A DNA stretch of 64,000 nt, taken from Litorimonas cladophorae (GTDB lineage Bacteria; Pseudomonadota; Alphaproteobacteria; Caulobacterales; Maricaulaceae). The stretch is taken from assembly GCF_014652455.1 (NCBI RefSeq), contig NZ_BMYV01000003.1, forward strand, positions 62,001-126,000, read 5' to 3'. The notes beneath the pieces were generated by a model. It made no database searches. It worked only from the letters and a program-made list of their open reading frames with translations, and was not told the origin of the DNA. Both the position numbers and the translations under genes were made by a program. Each line of letters starts with the position of its first letter. Positions within the stretch are counted from its first letter, which is position 1. Below are positions 1-8,100 of the stretch, in pieces.

Positions 1-177
1 CAGAATAGCTTTTGATGGAACGCAGCCGTGGTTCAGACAATCGCCGCCCATTTCGGCACCTTCAAAGAGGACAACGGATCGCCCAATTTGCGCCGCGCCC
101 GCGACCATGGATAGGCCAGCAGAGCCCGCGCCGATTACGCAGAGGTCGACGTCATATTCTGTTTTGCTAGTGGACAT
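1..177 (-). CDS. FAD-dependent pyridine nucleotide-disulfide oxidoreductase (mercuric reductase-like), N-terminal part
   Basis: Only the first 59 residues lie in the window; the gene runs off the left edge. The visible part has an N-terminal Rossmann FAD-binding motif (VIGAGSAG, residues 14-21), an acidic strand-end residue (FEG, 38-40) and the redox-active disulfide motif CLNHGCVPSK (47-56). This pattern defines the dihydrolipoamide dehydrogenase/mercuric reductase/glutathione reductase family, which passes electrons from NAD(P)H through FAD to a Cys pair. The substrate cannot be decided from this fragment. It lies downstream of a TVP38/TMEM64 gene and a DUF547 gene on the same strand, a set I know to recur in proteobacteria, where such reductases are often labelled mercuric reductase without mer genes nearby. 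None is seen here. Confidence 0.9.
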   Translation of the reverse strand, partial: MSTSKTEYDVDLCVIGAGSAGLSMVAGAAQIGRSVVLFEGAEMGGDCLNHGCVPSKAIL

Positions 178-261
178 AAAAGCGTTCTTTCTCGCTAAAA
201 TTTTGACTGGCAGCAGGCGAAATTCCAGCCACCAAATATTGTTTGGAAACGTCAGATAACG

Positions 262-1029
262 CTATGAAGCGTCCAGATTGACAGACGAATTTTTGAAGAA
301 TTTTTTATAAATCGCAGGGATGAGCGCAACGAAAGCCAGTGCGCAAAATGCTGGAAATAAATTGGCTCCAGCCGCCTTAACAACCGCACCTACGTCAACT
401 GCCTCGCCAGCCGCAGCTGCGTCCAGTAATGTCCCACGCAATCCTGCGCCTATCCATGTATAGGCAATTGTACCTGGAATAATTCCCAGCGCGGTTGAAA
501 TAAAGAAATCTCTGAATTTCGCGCCCAAGATGGCTGGTGCGATATTCACGACCGCAAATGGGAAAATTGGGATCAAACGCAGCGTGAATAGATAGGACAA
601 TGCATTTTCATTAAACCCCGCCTCCATCTTGCCGACAAATGGACCCGCAACGGATTTCAGGGTTTCGCCAATCGACGTCTTTGCCGCAAGGAATAGGAGA
701 CAGGCCCCGATGGTCGCACCAACAATCGTTGCGGGCGCACCGACGGCCAAACCAAAGAGAAAACCCCCACCAATTGTTAGAGCGCTAGCTGGCACCATAA
801 AGACCGTCGCCGCGACGTATATTGCTATGAAGGCTAGCAGAACGAGGATAAAGTTCTCCTGCACTAAGCTGTTCAAATAAACGGCATTCTCGCCCAATGA
901 AGTGGGGCTGAGGTAGGTGTGCCATCCTTGAGATATGGCGAAAGCGAATCCTAGCAAGATGACGTAAATCGGCCAGAGTTTAATCCAGATAGGTTTGGAC
1001 AGTTTTTTGGAAGTTTGCGTGTCGGTCAT
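262..1029 (-). CDS. TVP38/TMEM64 (VTT/DedA-like) family membrane protein
   Basis: Integral inner-membrane protein of about 255 residues with roughly six hydrophobic segments. The central part (about residues 75-185) carries the VTT-domain hallmarks: a Gly-rich stretch after the second helix (ALTIGGGFLFG), a re-entrant-like region, and the conserved LRLIPIFPFAVVN segment with Arg and Pro residues. The function of bacterial members is unsettled; DedA and TMEM64 relatives are linked to lipid scrambling or carrier-lipid recycling. I start at the ATG at 1029, because the frame upstream only offers a TTG two codons earlier and a weak purine-rich site precedes the ATG. It sits between a DUF547 gene upstream and the disulfide oxidoreductase downstream, same strand, probably one transcript. 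Confidence 0.88.
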   Translation of the reverse strand: MTDTQTSKKLSKPIWIKLWPIYVILLGFAFAISQGWHTYLSPTSLGENAVYLNSLVQENFILVLLAFIAIYVAATVFMVPASALTIGGGFLFGLAVGAPATIVGATIGACLLFLAAKTSIGETLKSVAGPFVGKMEAGFNENALSYLFTLRLIPIFPFAVVNIAPAILGAKFRDFFISTALGIIPGTIAYTWIGAGLRGTLLDAAAAGEAVDVGAVVKAAGANLFPAFCALAFVALIPAIYKKFFKNSSVNLDAS

Positions 1030-1062
1030 TTTCAAATCTCTTATCTTCGCTTTACCAAAAGG

Positions 1063-2073
1063 CTATTCGTTCAGCGACCAATCATAATCGTAACCCTCAA
1101 TCTTCGCGCCAGCGTCAAGTGCGGTTTTCAACTCGGGTCCTGCATATTTACGGAAATGATCTAACGTCGCAGATTTTGAACCGCCAAAGTCTTCTCTGAA
1201 CCAGTCATAGATAGATGATGCCTTGAGTTTACTCCCCTTAATCGCGACGCCGCGCGGGGAGTTTATAAAATCCCGTGCCGCCTGCTCTCGGTCCGCATCC
1301 AGCGTCGCGCCGACCCAGATTTTATCACTGAGGTTTGGGCAGCCAATCGAGGCGCAATTGACCATGTAGTGAACCAATGACGGGTTCGCATAGCGCTTAC
1401 GTAGGATCTCGTGCTCAATTTTGTCCAGACTCAAGGCCGCACCATTGACTGTCACGACATCGCGCTTCCAAGGCCCCATCGAGAAAATTCCGTCTTTAAT
1501 CTTCCGAATGGATGAAACGGGATAATTCTCCAATACGATTTTCAACGTCAGTGCGTTGTAGAGATTTGCCCAATAGGCGATCTGATTGGCCTCGGACATA
1601 GTGTCAGGATTTTGGGTCGCGAGGTAATCGGTATACCCAGAAATCGTTTCCAGCTCCCCTGCAGCTTTGGCACCAGCGTAATCAAAAAGATTGAGGCCAG
1701 CATCACCACGAGAGATACGGCGTTTCAAAATATCAGCATAGGCCTGAACGGCGGGCGCAAGGTTTGGCGCTGCGGGTGAAGGCATTGAAACACCTTCTGC
1801 GGCCTGTGCGACCTGAGCTACGATGGTCTGCGGTGTTGATGTGGGATCGGCGATAAGGGGCTCACTTTGTATAAGGGACGATGGGCTATCCGCCACAACT
1901 GGTTCAAGGACAGCAACGTCTGGCGCTACAAATTGTTCTGGTGTCTTTATTGTATGTGTGACTTCAGCCATGCTGACGGTTGCCTCTCCGCAATCGGGTG
2001 CAGCCCAAACCAAGCCGGGAAGCGCCATTGCCGCCATCGTCAGTATCGTCTGAGTCAATAGGGTCAGGCGCAT
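1063..2073 (-). CDS. exported DUF547 domain protein
   Basis: A 336-residue protein with an N-terminal signal peptide (hydrophobic core and WAAPD cleavage region near residue 25), a low-complexity Ala/Pro/Val linker up to about residue 105, then a DUF547 domain (about 150-300). The family signature is visible: NQIAYWANLYNALTL, followed by the VHYMVNCASIGCPNL segment with its conserved Cys pair and His. DUF547 proteins resemble cysteine/transglutaminase-fold proteins, but no reaction is established. The gene is first in a minus-strand set with the TVP38/TMEM64 protein 33 bases downstream, consistent with an envelope role. It is transcribed divergently from rpmH. Confidence 0.85.
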   Translation of the reverse strand: MRLTLLTQTILTMAAMALPGLVWAAPDCGEATVSMAEVTHTIKTPEQFVAPDVAVLEPVVADSPSSLIQSEPLIADPTSTPQTIVAQVAQAAEGVSMPSPAAPNLAPAVQAYADILKRRISRGDAGLNLFDYAGAKAAGELETISGYTDYLATQNPDTMSEANQIAYWANLYNALTLKIVLENYPVSSIRKIKDGIFSMGPWKRDVVTVNGAALSLDKIEHEILRKRYANPSLVHYMVNCASIGCPNLSDKIWVGATLDADREQAARDFINSPRGVAIKGSKLKASSIYDWFREDFGGSKSATLDHFRKYAGPELKTALDAGAKIEGYDYDWSLNE

Positions 2074-2236
2074 ATGAAAATCCTATGTCTTGCGCAGCGT
2101 TGAAAGCCTGTTAGGCGGATGATTGCAATGAGTCAGTGAACGCTTAGCTCACGCGCTGTCACGTTTTTGTGCCTGAACTGTGAAATAGCGGCATAAAATT
2201 TGTGAAAAAGGTTACATCCAACCGTGAACGCACGTC

Positions 2237-2265
2237 TTGACAGTGTGGTTACACGCGCGTAGATC
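2237..2265 (+). promoter_or_regulatory. probable sigma70-type promoter of the rpmH operon
   Basis: TTGACA at 2237-2242 is a consensus -35 box. Seventeen bases later TAGATC at 2260-2265 is a plausible -10 box. The start codon of rpmH follows about 70 bases downstream. The spacing is ideal and the strong -35 fits a highly expressed ribosomal protein gene. The -10 is imperfect, which is common in alphaproteobacteria. Confidence 0.55.
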
Positions 2266-2334
2266 GCGCCCCTTGAGATAACTGGCTAGAAACTACTCCG
2301 TTTCTGCCCTGCCGAACCGATAAAGAGAAATCCG

Positions 2335-2469
2335 ATGAAACGTACGTTCCAGCCGTCTAACCTTGTCCGCGCCCGTCGTCACGGTTTCCGTGCTCGCATG
2401 GCAACTAAGAACGGTCGCGCTATCTTGGCACGCCGTCGCGCAAAAGGCCGTAAAAGCCTTTCCGCATAG
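2335..2469 (+). CDS. rpmH: 50S ribosomal protein L34
   Basis: A 44-residue, very basic protein beginning MKRTFQPSN and containing the family core [19 protein letters not shown] and the C-terminal [12 protein letters not shown]. Length and sequence match bacterial L34 closely. It is a structural component of the large ribosomal subunit. A good Shine-Dalgarno (AAAGAGA) lies 8-14 bases before the ATG. It is followed by rnpA, the classical rpmH-rnpA-yidC order found near many bacterial origins, although dnaA is not in this window. The gene is too short to appear among long open frames. Confidence 0.97.
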   Translation: MKRTFQPSNLVRARRHGFRARMATKNGRAILARRRAKGRKSLSA

Positions 2470-2508
2470 TTTGACTGTCTAAGACGGTCCGGCGCGGTGA
2501 AAGCCGCT

Positions 2509-2907
2509 ATGACAAATATAAAATTCAAACTCGGAGTGCTGAAAAAGCGTTCCGAGTTTTTGTATGTCCGCAATGGACTTTATTCTGCCAAAGGTGGAGT
2601 TGTCGTCCAAATGCGCGAAAATGCCGCCCGCGACGGCATCGGCGTCGGATTCACGGCCACGAAAAAAATTGGGAACGCCGTCATTCGCAACCGCGCGAAA
2701 CGGCGCCTTCGTGAAGTCGCTCGCGCGCTTTTACCTGAATTGGGACTAACGGGGCACGACTACGTGTTCATCGCCCGCGACTCCACGACTGCGCGGCAAT
2801 GGACGGACCTCCTTGACGACACGCGTAAAGCCCTCATAACCCTCTCGCGTCGTGCCTCCGGGCCGACAGGGGAAGATAACACTCAGCCTAAGAGCCAGTC
2901 CGCATGA
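2509..2907 (+). CDS. rnpA: ribonuclease P protein component
   Basis: About 132 residues, the basic protein subunit that helps the RNase P RNA remove 5' leaders from pre-tRNA. Family features are present: LKKRSEF near the N-terminus, the GFTATKKIGNAVIRN stretch and the diagnostic RNRAKRRLRE motif that contacts RNA. I prefer the ATG at 2509 over the in-frame GTG four codons earlier because family members start close to the LKKRSEF motif. It follows rpmH by about 40 bases and its stop overlaps the yidC start (ATGA at 2904), so the two are translationally coupled. The C-terminal Ser/Gln-rich tail is a little longer than usual. Confidence 0.95.
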   Translation: MTNIKFKLGVLKKRSEFLYVRNGLYSAKGGVVVQMRENAARDGIGVGFTATKKIGNAVIRNRAKRRLREVARALLPELGLTGHDYVFIARDSTTARQWTDLLDDTRKALITLSRRASGPTGEDNTQPKSQSA

Positions 2908-4742
2908 ACGAACAAAAAAATCTCATTTGGGCTATGATCCTATCGGCGATTGTCGTGTTGCTCTATTTCACATTTGTGGAAGGTCCAATGCAGCAGCGTG
3001 CGCGTTTGGATGCGGAAGCCGAGGTCGCACGGGTCACGGCTCAGCAGCCCAGCGAGACATCGACACTGGTCATAGAAGACCCAAAATCCCGCGAGGAACT
3101 GATCGCTCAAGGTGAAGCCACGCGAATTGAAATCGATACGCCCGTCTTGAAAGGCTCTTTTTTAACGACAGGCTCGCGCGTTGATGATCTGTCATTGAAG
3201 GAATACAACGCCACGCTCGATCCAGAAGATGGCCTTGTCCAACTTCTCAACCCAGCTGGCGGTGACCGCGAAGCCTATATCGCGGATAACTGGACGGCCG
3301 TAGATGGCGGATCGGGCACAAGCTCGGCTTGGACAGTTCTGTCCGGCGATAAAATCACGCCAAGTTCCCCCGTTGTCTTGCAAAAACAAGTCGGTGACGT
3401 TCGCATTCAACGCGAGTTGAGCGTCGATGATTCCTACCTCATCACGCTCACTGATACGCTGACAAACACGGGATCAACCGAGGCCAATGTTGAGCGCAAA
3501 GGCGTGGCCCGGCAAGTTGGTCTTTCTGACGACCTGACAAACTTTTTCATTATCCAAGAAGGCCCTATCTCGGTCATTGACGGAAAATATCACGAGCAGA
3601 AATATAAGAAACTGCGCAAGCAGGGCGGCTGGACTATCACCGGTGAAGGTGGCTGGGTTGGCCTAACAGACAAATATTGGCTTCAAGCGGCCATCGCGCC
3701 GCAAGGCAGAACCGTCCAAGCCGAATATGATTTCAAACTGATCAACGACAAAGATGTCTATGAAACATCTTACACAACCTCAGCTCTGACCCTGACGCCT
3801 GGCGCAACCATTACGTCCGTTGGACACATGATGGCCGCGCCCAAAGACTACAAAATGCTTAACGCCTACGAAGAGGCAGGCATAGGCGACCTGACCAACG
3901 CGATTGGCTGGGGTAAAATGAAAATCTTGGTCAAGCCTATCACGCGCTCTTTGTCCTGGTTGGGCGAAAAACTCGGAAGCCTTGGCTTCGGCATCTTGGC
4001 TCTGACGTTGCTGATCAAGCTTCTGATGTACCCGTTATATTCCAAACAATATGCATCGCAGGCTAAAATGAAAAAAGTCCAGCCTATGCTGAAAAAGCTT
4101 CAGGTGCGGTACAAAGACGACCGTATGAAGCTGCAGCAAGAGATGATGGCACTTTATAAACGAGAAGGCGCCAATCCGGCGGCCGGCTGTTTGCCGATCA
4201 TTCCGACGATCTTCGTATTCTTCGCGCTTTATAAGGCGGTGTTTATCAACATCGACCTGCGCCATGAGAGCTTCTTAGGTTATATCCAAGATCTCTCGGC
4301 GCGCGACCCGCTGTCCATCATCAACGGCTTTGGCCTGTTCCCTTGGTCAGGCATGCCAGATTTCATTCCTGCGTTGCTGACGATTGGGCCGCTCGCGATC
4401 CTCTACGGCGCGTCGATGAGCCTGATGTATACGCTAACGCCGACCCCTTCTATGGGCGCGGGCGATCAAGCGGCCATGATGGCGAAAATGATGAAATGGA
4501 TGCCTTGGATGTTTATGTTCATCCTCGCTGGCTTCCCAGCTGGTCTATTGCTTTACTGGATCTGGAACAACATCCTCTCCTTTGCGCAGCAATATTGGAT
4601 CACACGCAAAAATGGCGTCGATACACCCGTCGACCAGTTCTTCCGTAAATTGACCGGTCGCCCTGAACCCATCGTCGAAGGCGAAGCCGTCGAGGTTGAG
4701 CCCAATTCTGTGAAGAAGACGCCGAAGAAGCCAAAGAAATGA
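2904..4742 (+). CDS. yidC: membrane protein insertase YidC
   Basis: A 612-residue polytopic insertase that works with SecYEG or alone to insert and fold inner-membrane proteins. One N-terminal transmembrane helix (NLIWAMILSAIVVLLYFTF) is followed by a large periplasmic beta-supersandwich domain (about 40-345), then the conserved five-helix core (about 360-585), including LMYPLYSKQYASQAKM and the NPAAGCLPIIPTIFVFFALYK region. The tail is Lys-rich (KKTPKKPKK), fitting ribosome binding. Length is typical for Gram-negative YidC. It overlaps rnpA upstream and engB downstream by four bases each, so it sits in a coupled operon. Confidence 0.97.
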   Translation: MNEQKNLIWAMILSAIVVLLYFTFVEGPMQQRARLDAEAEVARVTAQQPSETSTLVIEDPKSREELIAQGEATRIEIDTPVLKGSFLTTGSRVDDLSLKEYNATLDPEDGLVQLLNPAGGDREAYIADNWTAVDGGSGTSSAWTVLSGDKITPSSPVVLQKQVGDVRIQRELSVDDSYLITLTDTLTNTGSTEANVERKGVARQVGLSDDLTNFFIIQEGPISVIDGKYHEQKYKKLRKQGGWTITGEGGWVGLTDKYWLQAAIAPQGRTVQAEYDFKLINDKDVYETSYTTSALTLTPGATITSVGHMMAAPKDYKMLNAYEEAGIGDLTNAIGWGKMKILVKPITRSLSWLGEKLGSLGFGILALTLLIKLLMYPLYSKQYASQAKMKKVQPMLKKLQVRYKDDRMKLQQEMMALYKREGANPAAGCLPIIPTIFVFFALYKAVFINIDLRHESFLGYIQDLSARDPLSIINGFGLFPWSGMPDFIPALLTIGPLAILYGASMSLMYTLTPTPSMGAGDQAAMMAKMMKWMPWMFMFILAGFPAGLLLYWIWNNILSFAQQYWITRKNGVDTPVDQFFRKLTGRPEPIVEGEAVEVEPNSVKKTPKKPKK

Positions 4743-5446
4743 CCGAGACCCGTCATGACGACACTGAGGCTTCGGAACCCTTAGGACCTCTGGCGACGAC
4801 GCCAGAATTTACGAAGAAACAGCTGGAGGACGGTCGCTTACTGTTCTCACGTGACGTGACTTTCATGCTGTCGGTGGTACAGCTTTCGCAGCTACCGCCT
4901 CCGAACCGTCCAGAAATTTGTTTTGCGGGACGATCCAACGTCGGTAAATCATCTCTGATCAATGCTCTGACCAATCGGAAAGGCATCGCACGCGCGTCAA
5001 ACACGCCTGGGCGCACACGGGAATTGAACTATTTCAACGTGGATGACCGCTTAAATCTCGTCGATTTGCCAGGTTACGGTTATGCCCGCGCACCAAAGAC
5101 GGCCATCTCGACTTGGACTAAATTGACGCGATCCTTCCTGCGGGGTCGTGCCGGTTTGCGCCGGGTCTTCTTACTGATTGATAGCCGACACGGCGTGAAA
5201 GATTCTGATCTCGAACTGATGGAAATGCTCGACGATGCGGCCGTAACCTATCAGCTAGTGTTGACGAAAACGGACAAAATTAAGAAGTCAGAACTCGACA
5301 AAGTTATGCGCCGCACCTCGCGCACAATTGGGAAACGCCCTGCGGCTCATCCTGAACTGATGGTGACGTCTTCCGAAAAGAAGACAGGCATAGACGATCT
5401 ACGCGCTGAAATCGCGACCTTGGCGCTGGCGCATCAGCCGCTATAA
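4739..5446 (+). CDS. engB: ribosome-biogenesis GTPase EngB/YsxC/YihA
   Basis: 235 residues of the TRAFAC EngB GTPase family, which assists 50S assembly. All G motifs are present: G1 GRSNVGKSS (64-72), G2 around TPGRTRELNYF (89-99), G3 DLPGYGYA (109-116), G4 TKTD and a G5-like TSSEK. A 25-residue acidic N-terminal extension precedes the domain, as in other alphaproteobacteria. The start overlaps the end of yidC (ATGA), and argB follows after 8 bases. This yidC-engB-argB order is common in alphaproteobacteria. Confidence 0.95.
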   Translation: MTETRHDDTEASEPLGPLATTPEFTKKQLEDGRLLFSRDVTFMLSVVQLSQLPPPNRPEICFAGRSNVGKSSLINALTNRKGIARASNTPGRTRELNYFNVDDRLNLVDLPGYGYARAPKTAISTWTKLTRSFLRGRAGLRRVFLLIDSRHGVKDSDLELMEMLDDAAVTYQLVLTKTDKIKKSELDKVMRRTSRTIGKRPAAHPELMVTSSEKKTGIDDLRAEIATLALAHQPL

Positions 5447-5454
5447 CAGCTGTT

Positions 5455-6315
5455 ATGCAACGCCGTAAAAACGAATCAGGTTGGACCAGTGCTCAGGTTC
5501 TGTCAGAGGCCCTTCCATTTATCCAACGCCACACAGGCCGTTGGGTCGTCGTAAAGTTTGGCGGCCACGCGATGGGCAGCGCGGAACTTACCGCTGAATT
5601 TGCGAAAGACGTTGTTTTGCTGCGCCAATGCGGTCTACGCCCCGTCGTTGTACATGGCGGCGGTCCTCAAATCGGCTCCATGCTAGAGCGTCTACAAATC
5701 AAAACACAGTTCAAGGACGGCCTGCGTGTCTCCGATATGGAGACCGTCGGTGTGGCTGAAATGGTCTTGTCCGGCGCGATCAACAAATCGATTGTCAGTG
5801 CGATCAATGTCGCCGGCGGCAAAGCTGTCGGCATCTCTGGCCGCGACGCCCGTTTGATAACGGCGCGCGCAGTCAATGCAGATTTGGGCTTCACGGGCGA
5901 ACCTGTCGCGACCGACGTCAGCCTGATAGAAACTCTAGCCCATAAAGAAGCTGGGTTCATTCCCGTAATATCCCCCATCAGCGCGGATGACGCCGGCCAC
6001 GGTTATAACATAAATGCTGACACCGCCGCTGGCGTGATCGCATCTGCATTAGGGGCTAGCCGCCTGATGCTGTTGACCGATATTGAAGGCGTCATGGATA
6101 ATGATGGTAATCTTCTGACAGACCTCACTTGTGAAGATGCACGAGGTTTGATTTCGAATGGGACAGCAAAAGGCGGCATGATTCCGAAACTTACGACTGC
6201 GATTGATGCTGTAGAAGGCGGAGTTGAAGCTGTTGTCATTTTGGATGGACGCAGAGCGCATGGCTTGTTGGTTGAACTCTTCACTGACATGGGCGCAGGA
6301 ACACTCATTCGGTGA
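5455..6315 (+). CDS. argB: acetylglutamate kinase
   Basis: A 286-residue amino-acid kinase that phosphorylates N-acetyl-L-glutamate with ATP, the second step of arginine synthesis. Diagnostic stretches are KFGGHAM near residue 34, VVHGGGPQI near 65, the acetylglutamate-binding region GISGRDA, NINADTAAG and the ATP-site GGMIPKL near the C-terminus. Length matches the family. It lies 8 bases after engB and overlaps the next gene by four bases (6312-6315), so it is part of the same operon although the other arg genes are not nearby. Confidence 0.96.
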   Translation: MQRRKNESGWTSAQVLSEALPFIQRHTGRWVVVKFGGHAMGSAELTAEFAKDVVLLRQCGLRPVVVHGGGPQIGSMLERLQIKTQFKDGLRVSDMETVGVAEMVLSGAINKSIVSAINVAGGKAVGISGRDARLITARAVNADLGFTGEPVATDVSLIETLAHKEAGFIPVISPISADDAGHGYNINADTAAGVIASALGASRLMLLTDIEGVMDNDGNLLTDLTCEDARGLISNGTAKGGMIPKLTTAIDAVEGGVEAVVILDGRRAHGLLVELFTDMGAGTLIR

Positions 6316-7379
6316 TGCGAGCGATTATTCTAAGCTTACTCTGGTGGCTCTGCCCGACCCTTGTGGTGGCTCAAGGTCTCACATCTGCGCCGCAGGAAAA
6401 TTTGGCGACAACGAACACAACGAATAATTGGGATATTTGTAACGAGACGAGTTACGTTCTTCGTTTCGCTTCGGCTTATATTCGGTCCGACAGATTACAA
6501 ACTGCGGGTTGGTCCAGCATTCAACCTGGCGCCTGCACAGCAGTTGTGACGCCGAAAAATAGCCCCCGCTTCCTATTCGCGGAAAGCCTGCCCATCCATC
6601 GCGGCGGCGTGCGCGAATGGAAAGGCGCTGTAAAACTTTGTGCGACTGAGGATGATTTCGTTTCTGATGCGACCGACAATTGTCAGCTAAAGAATATGGG
6701 TACACGGAACTTTTTCCCTGTAGATCCAGTAGAAATCCGAACCGCTTTGATTGAGCCCAATGACTTTGGCGAAACAGCTGAGATCGCGGGGCTACAACGA
6801 TTATTGCAAGACTCTGGATACAAAATCACCCGAGTGGATGGCTTGTCGGGCAGACGGACCATCCGCACCATAAATGAAGCCAAAGCCGATTTGGCGCTCG
6901 ACAAGGACGCAACAAACCAGGACCTCATGGCGGCGCTTATTCCTGCGGCCGAGAAAGCGAGAGAAACAGTTGGTCTCGATATTTGCAACGACAGCACATC
7001 GCGTGTCTATGGCGCAATTGCCGTTCAAACTGACGGCAATTGGACGTCACGTGGCTGGTGGCCCGTAGAACCAGGGACGTGCGTTAAACCCTATGATCGC
7101 AGTCTAATTGGCTCTCAAGCTCACGTATTTGCCTTGCAAGAAGCGACAGATGAAAACGGTGAAACCGCACCTGATCGCCGATTAAGGTCAGAAACCGTTA
7201 CACCCACGCAATTTTGTATTGCCGAATCTCGTTTCGCGGCGCTTGGTCAGGAAAATTGCCTTGAGCAAGGATATGCTGCGGTCGCATTCCGGCCTGTTCC
7301 GACGGAAGCTGATGGACAAATTTTACGCCTAACTGACGCAGATTTTGTAGAGGGCAGTGCAGATGGCTTGCGTCGCTGA
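6312..7379 (+). CDS. exported protein with two DUF1036 domains flanking a peptidoglycan-binding-like segment
   Basis: 355 residues with a signal peptide (cleavage after WCPTLVVAQ, about residue 21). Two copies of a DUF1036-like domain are visible. The first (about 38-140) opens with WDICNETSYVLRFA and contains GWSSIQPGACTAV. The second (about 218-330) opens with LDICNDSTSRVYGAI and contains GWWPVEPGTCVKP, each with paired Cys residues near its end. Between them (about 155-205) lies LQRLLQDSGYKITRVDGLSG followed by a TIRTIN-type helix, which resembles a PG_binding_1 fold. Function is unknown; a periplasmic wall-associated role is inference. The start overlaps argB by four bases. Confidence 0.8.
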   Translation: MMRAIILSLLWWLCPTLVVAQGLTSAPQENLATTNTTNNWDICNETSYVLRFASAYIRSDRLQTAGWSSIQPGACTAVVTPKNSPRFLFAESLPIHRGGVREWKGAVKLCATEDDFVSDATDNCQLKNMGTRNFFPVDPVEIRTALIEPNDFGETAEIAGLQRLLQDSGYKITRVDGLSGRRTIRTINEAKADLALDKDATNQDLMAALIPAAEKARETVGLDICNDSTSRVYGAIAVQTDGNWTSRGWWPVEPGTCVKPYDRSLIGSQAHVFALQEATDENGETAPDRRLRSETVTPTQFCIAESRFAALGQENCLEQGYAAVAFRPVPTEADGQILRLTDADFVEGSADGLRR

Positions 7380-7401
7380 TCAATCCCGTTAATGCCCCGT
7401 T

Positions 7402-8100
7402 ATGTCTTCTACCATGTCACCTGATCTTGCCCATATTGATAGTTGGATATTTGATCTCGACAATACGCTTTATCCTGCGGATGTTGCGTTTTTCAATCAA
7501 ATCGTCGTCAAGATGAACCAATTCGTCTCTCGCTATCTGTCTTTAGAGCCTGTGGCCGCGCTTCACCTACAGAAGGAATATCTGGCTGAATATGGTACGA
7601 CACTTTCGGGTATGATGGCCGTTCATGGCATGGATCCAGCCGCCTTTTTAGATTATGTCCATGATGTGGATCTGGACTTCCTGAAGCCCAACCCCGCCCT
7701 TCGGAAAGCAATTGCTGCCCTGCCAGGCCAGAAATATATTTTCACAAATGGCTCCAAAGGTCATGCGCGGAATGTGGCGTCACATTTGAAACTTTTTGAT
7801 CTTTTTGATGGTCATTTTGGGGTCGAGGATACGGGATATATCCCTAAGCCCAAAGCCCATGCTTATGACGTCTTTCTCGATGTATTTAACGTGGACCCAA
7901 CCAAAGCGATTTTCTTCGAAGACAATCTTCGCAATCTCGAAGTCCCGAAGGAGCTCGGTATGCGCACGGTCCTCCTTGTCTCCGATGAGGATTGGAGCCA
8001 CGAACCCGAGGCGGCCCGTCCAGCGGGGGCGAACACTGAGGCTGACTTCGTCGACTACGTATCCAACGATTTGGCAAAATGGTTAGAAACCCATACTTAG
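7402..8100 (+). CDS. HAD-superfamily pyrimidine 5'-nucleotidase
   Basis: 232 residues of the HAD phosphatase superfamily, subclass with a helical cap. Motif I is FDLDNTLYP with nucleophile and acid Asp18 and Asp20; motif II is FTNGSKGH; the motif III Lys lies in YIPKPKAHAY; motif IV is FFEDNLRNL. This combination matches the YjjG/SDT1-type pyrimidine 5'-nucleotidases that dephosphorylate UMP/CMP or damaged nucleotides. In alphaproteobacteria a gene of this family commonly lies just downstream of argB, as here. The stop codon overlaps that of the convergent gene at 8097. Confidence 0.88.
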   Translation: MSSTMSPDLAHIDSWIFDLDNTLYPADVAFFNQIVVKMNQFVSRYLSLEPVAALHLQKEYLAEYGTTLSGMMAVHGMDPAAFLDYVHDVDLDFLKPNPALRKAIAALPGQKYIFTNGSKGHARNVASHLKLFDLFDGHFGVEDTGYIPKPKAHAYDVFLDVFNVDPTKAIFFEDNLRNLEVPKELGMRTVLLVSDEDWSHEPEAARPAGANTEADFVDYVSNDLAKWLETHT

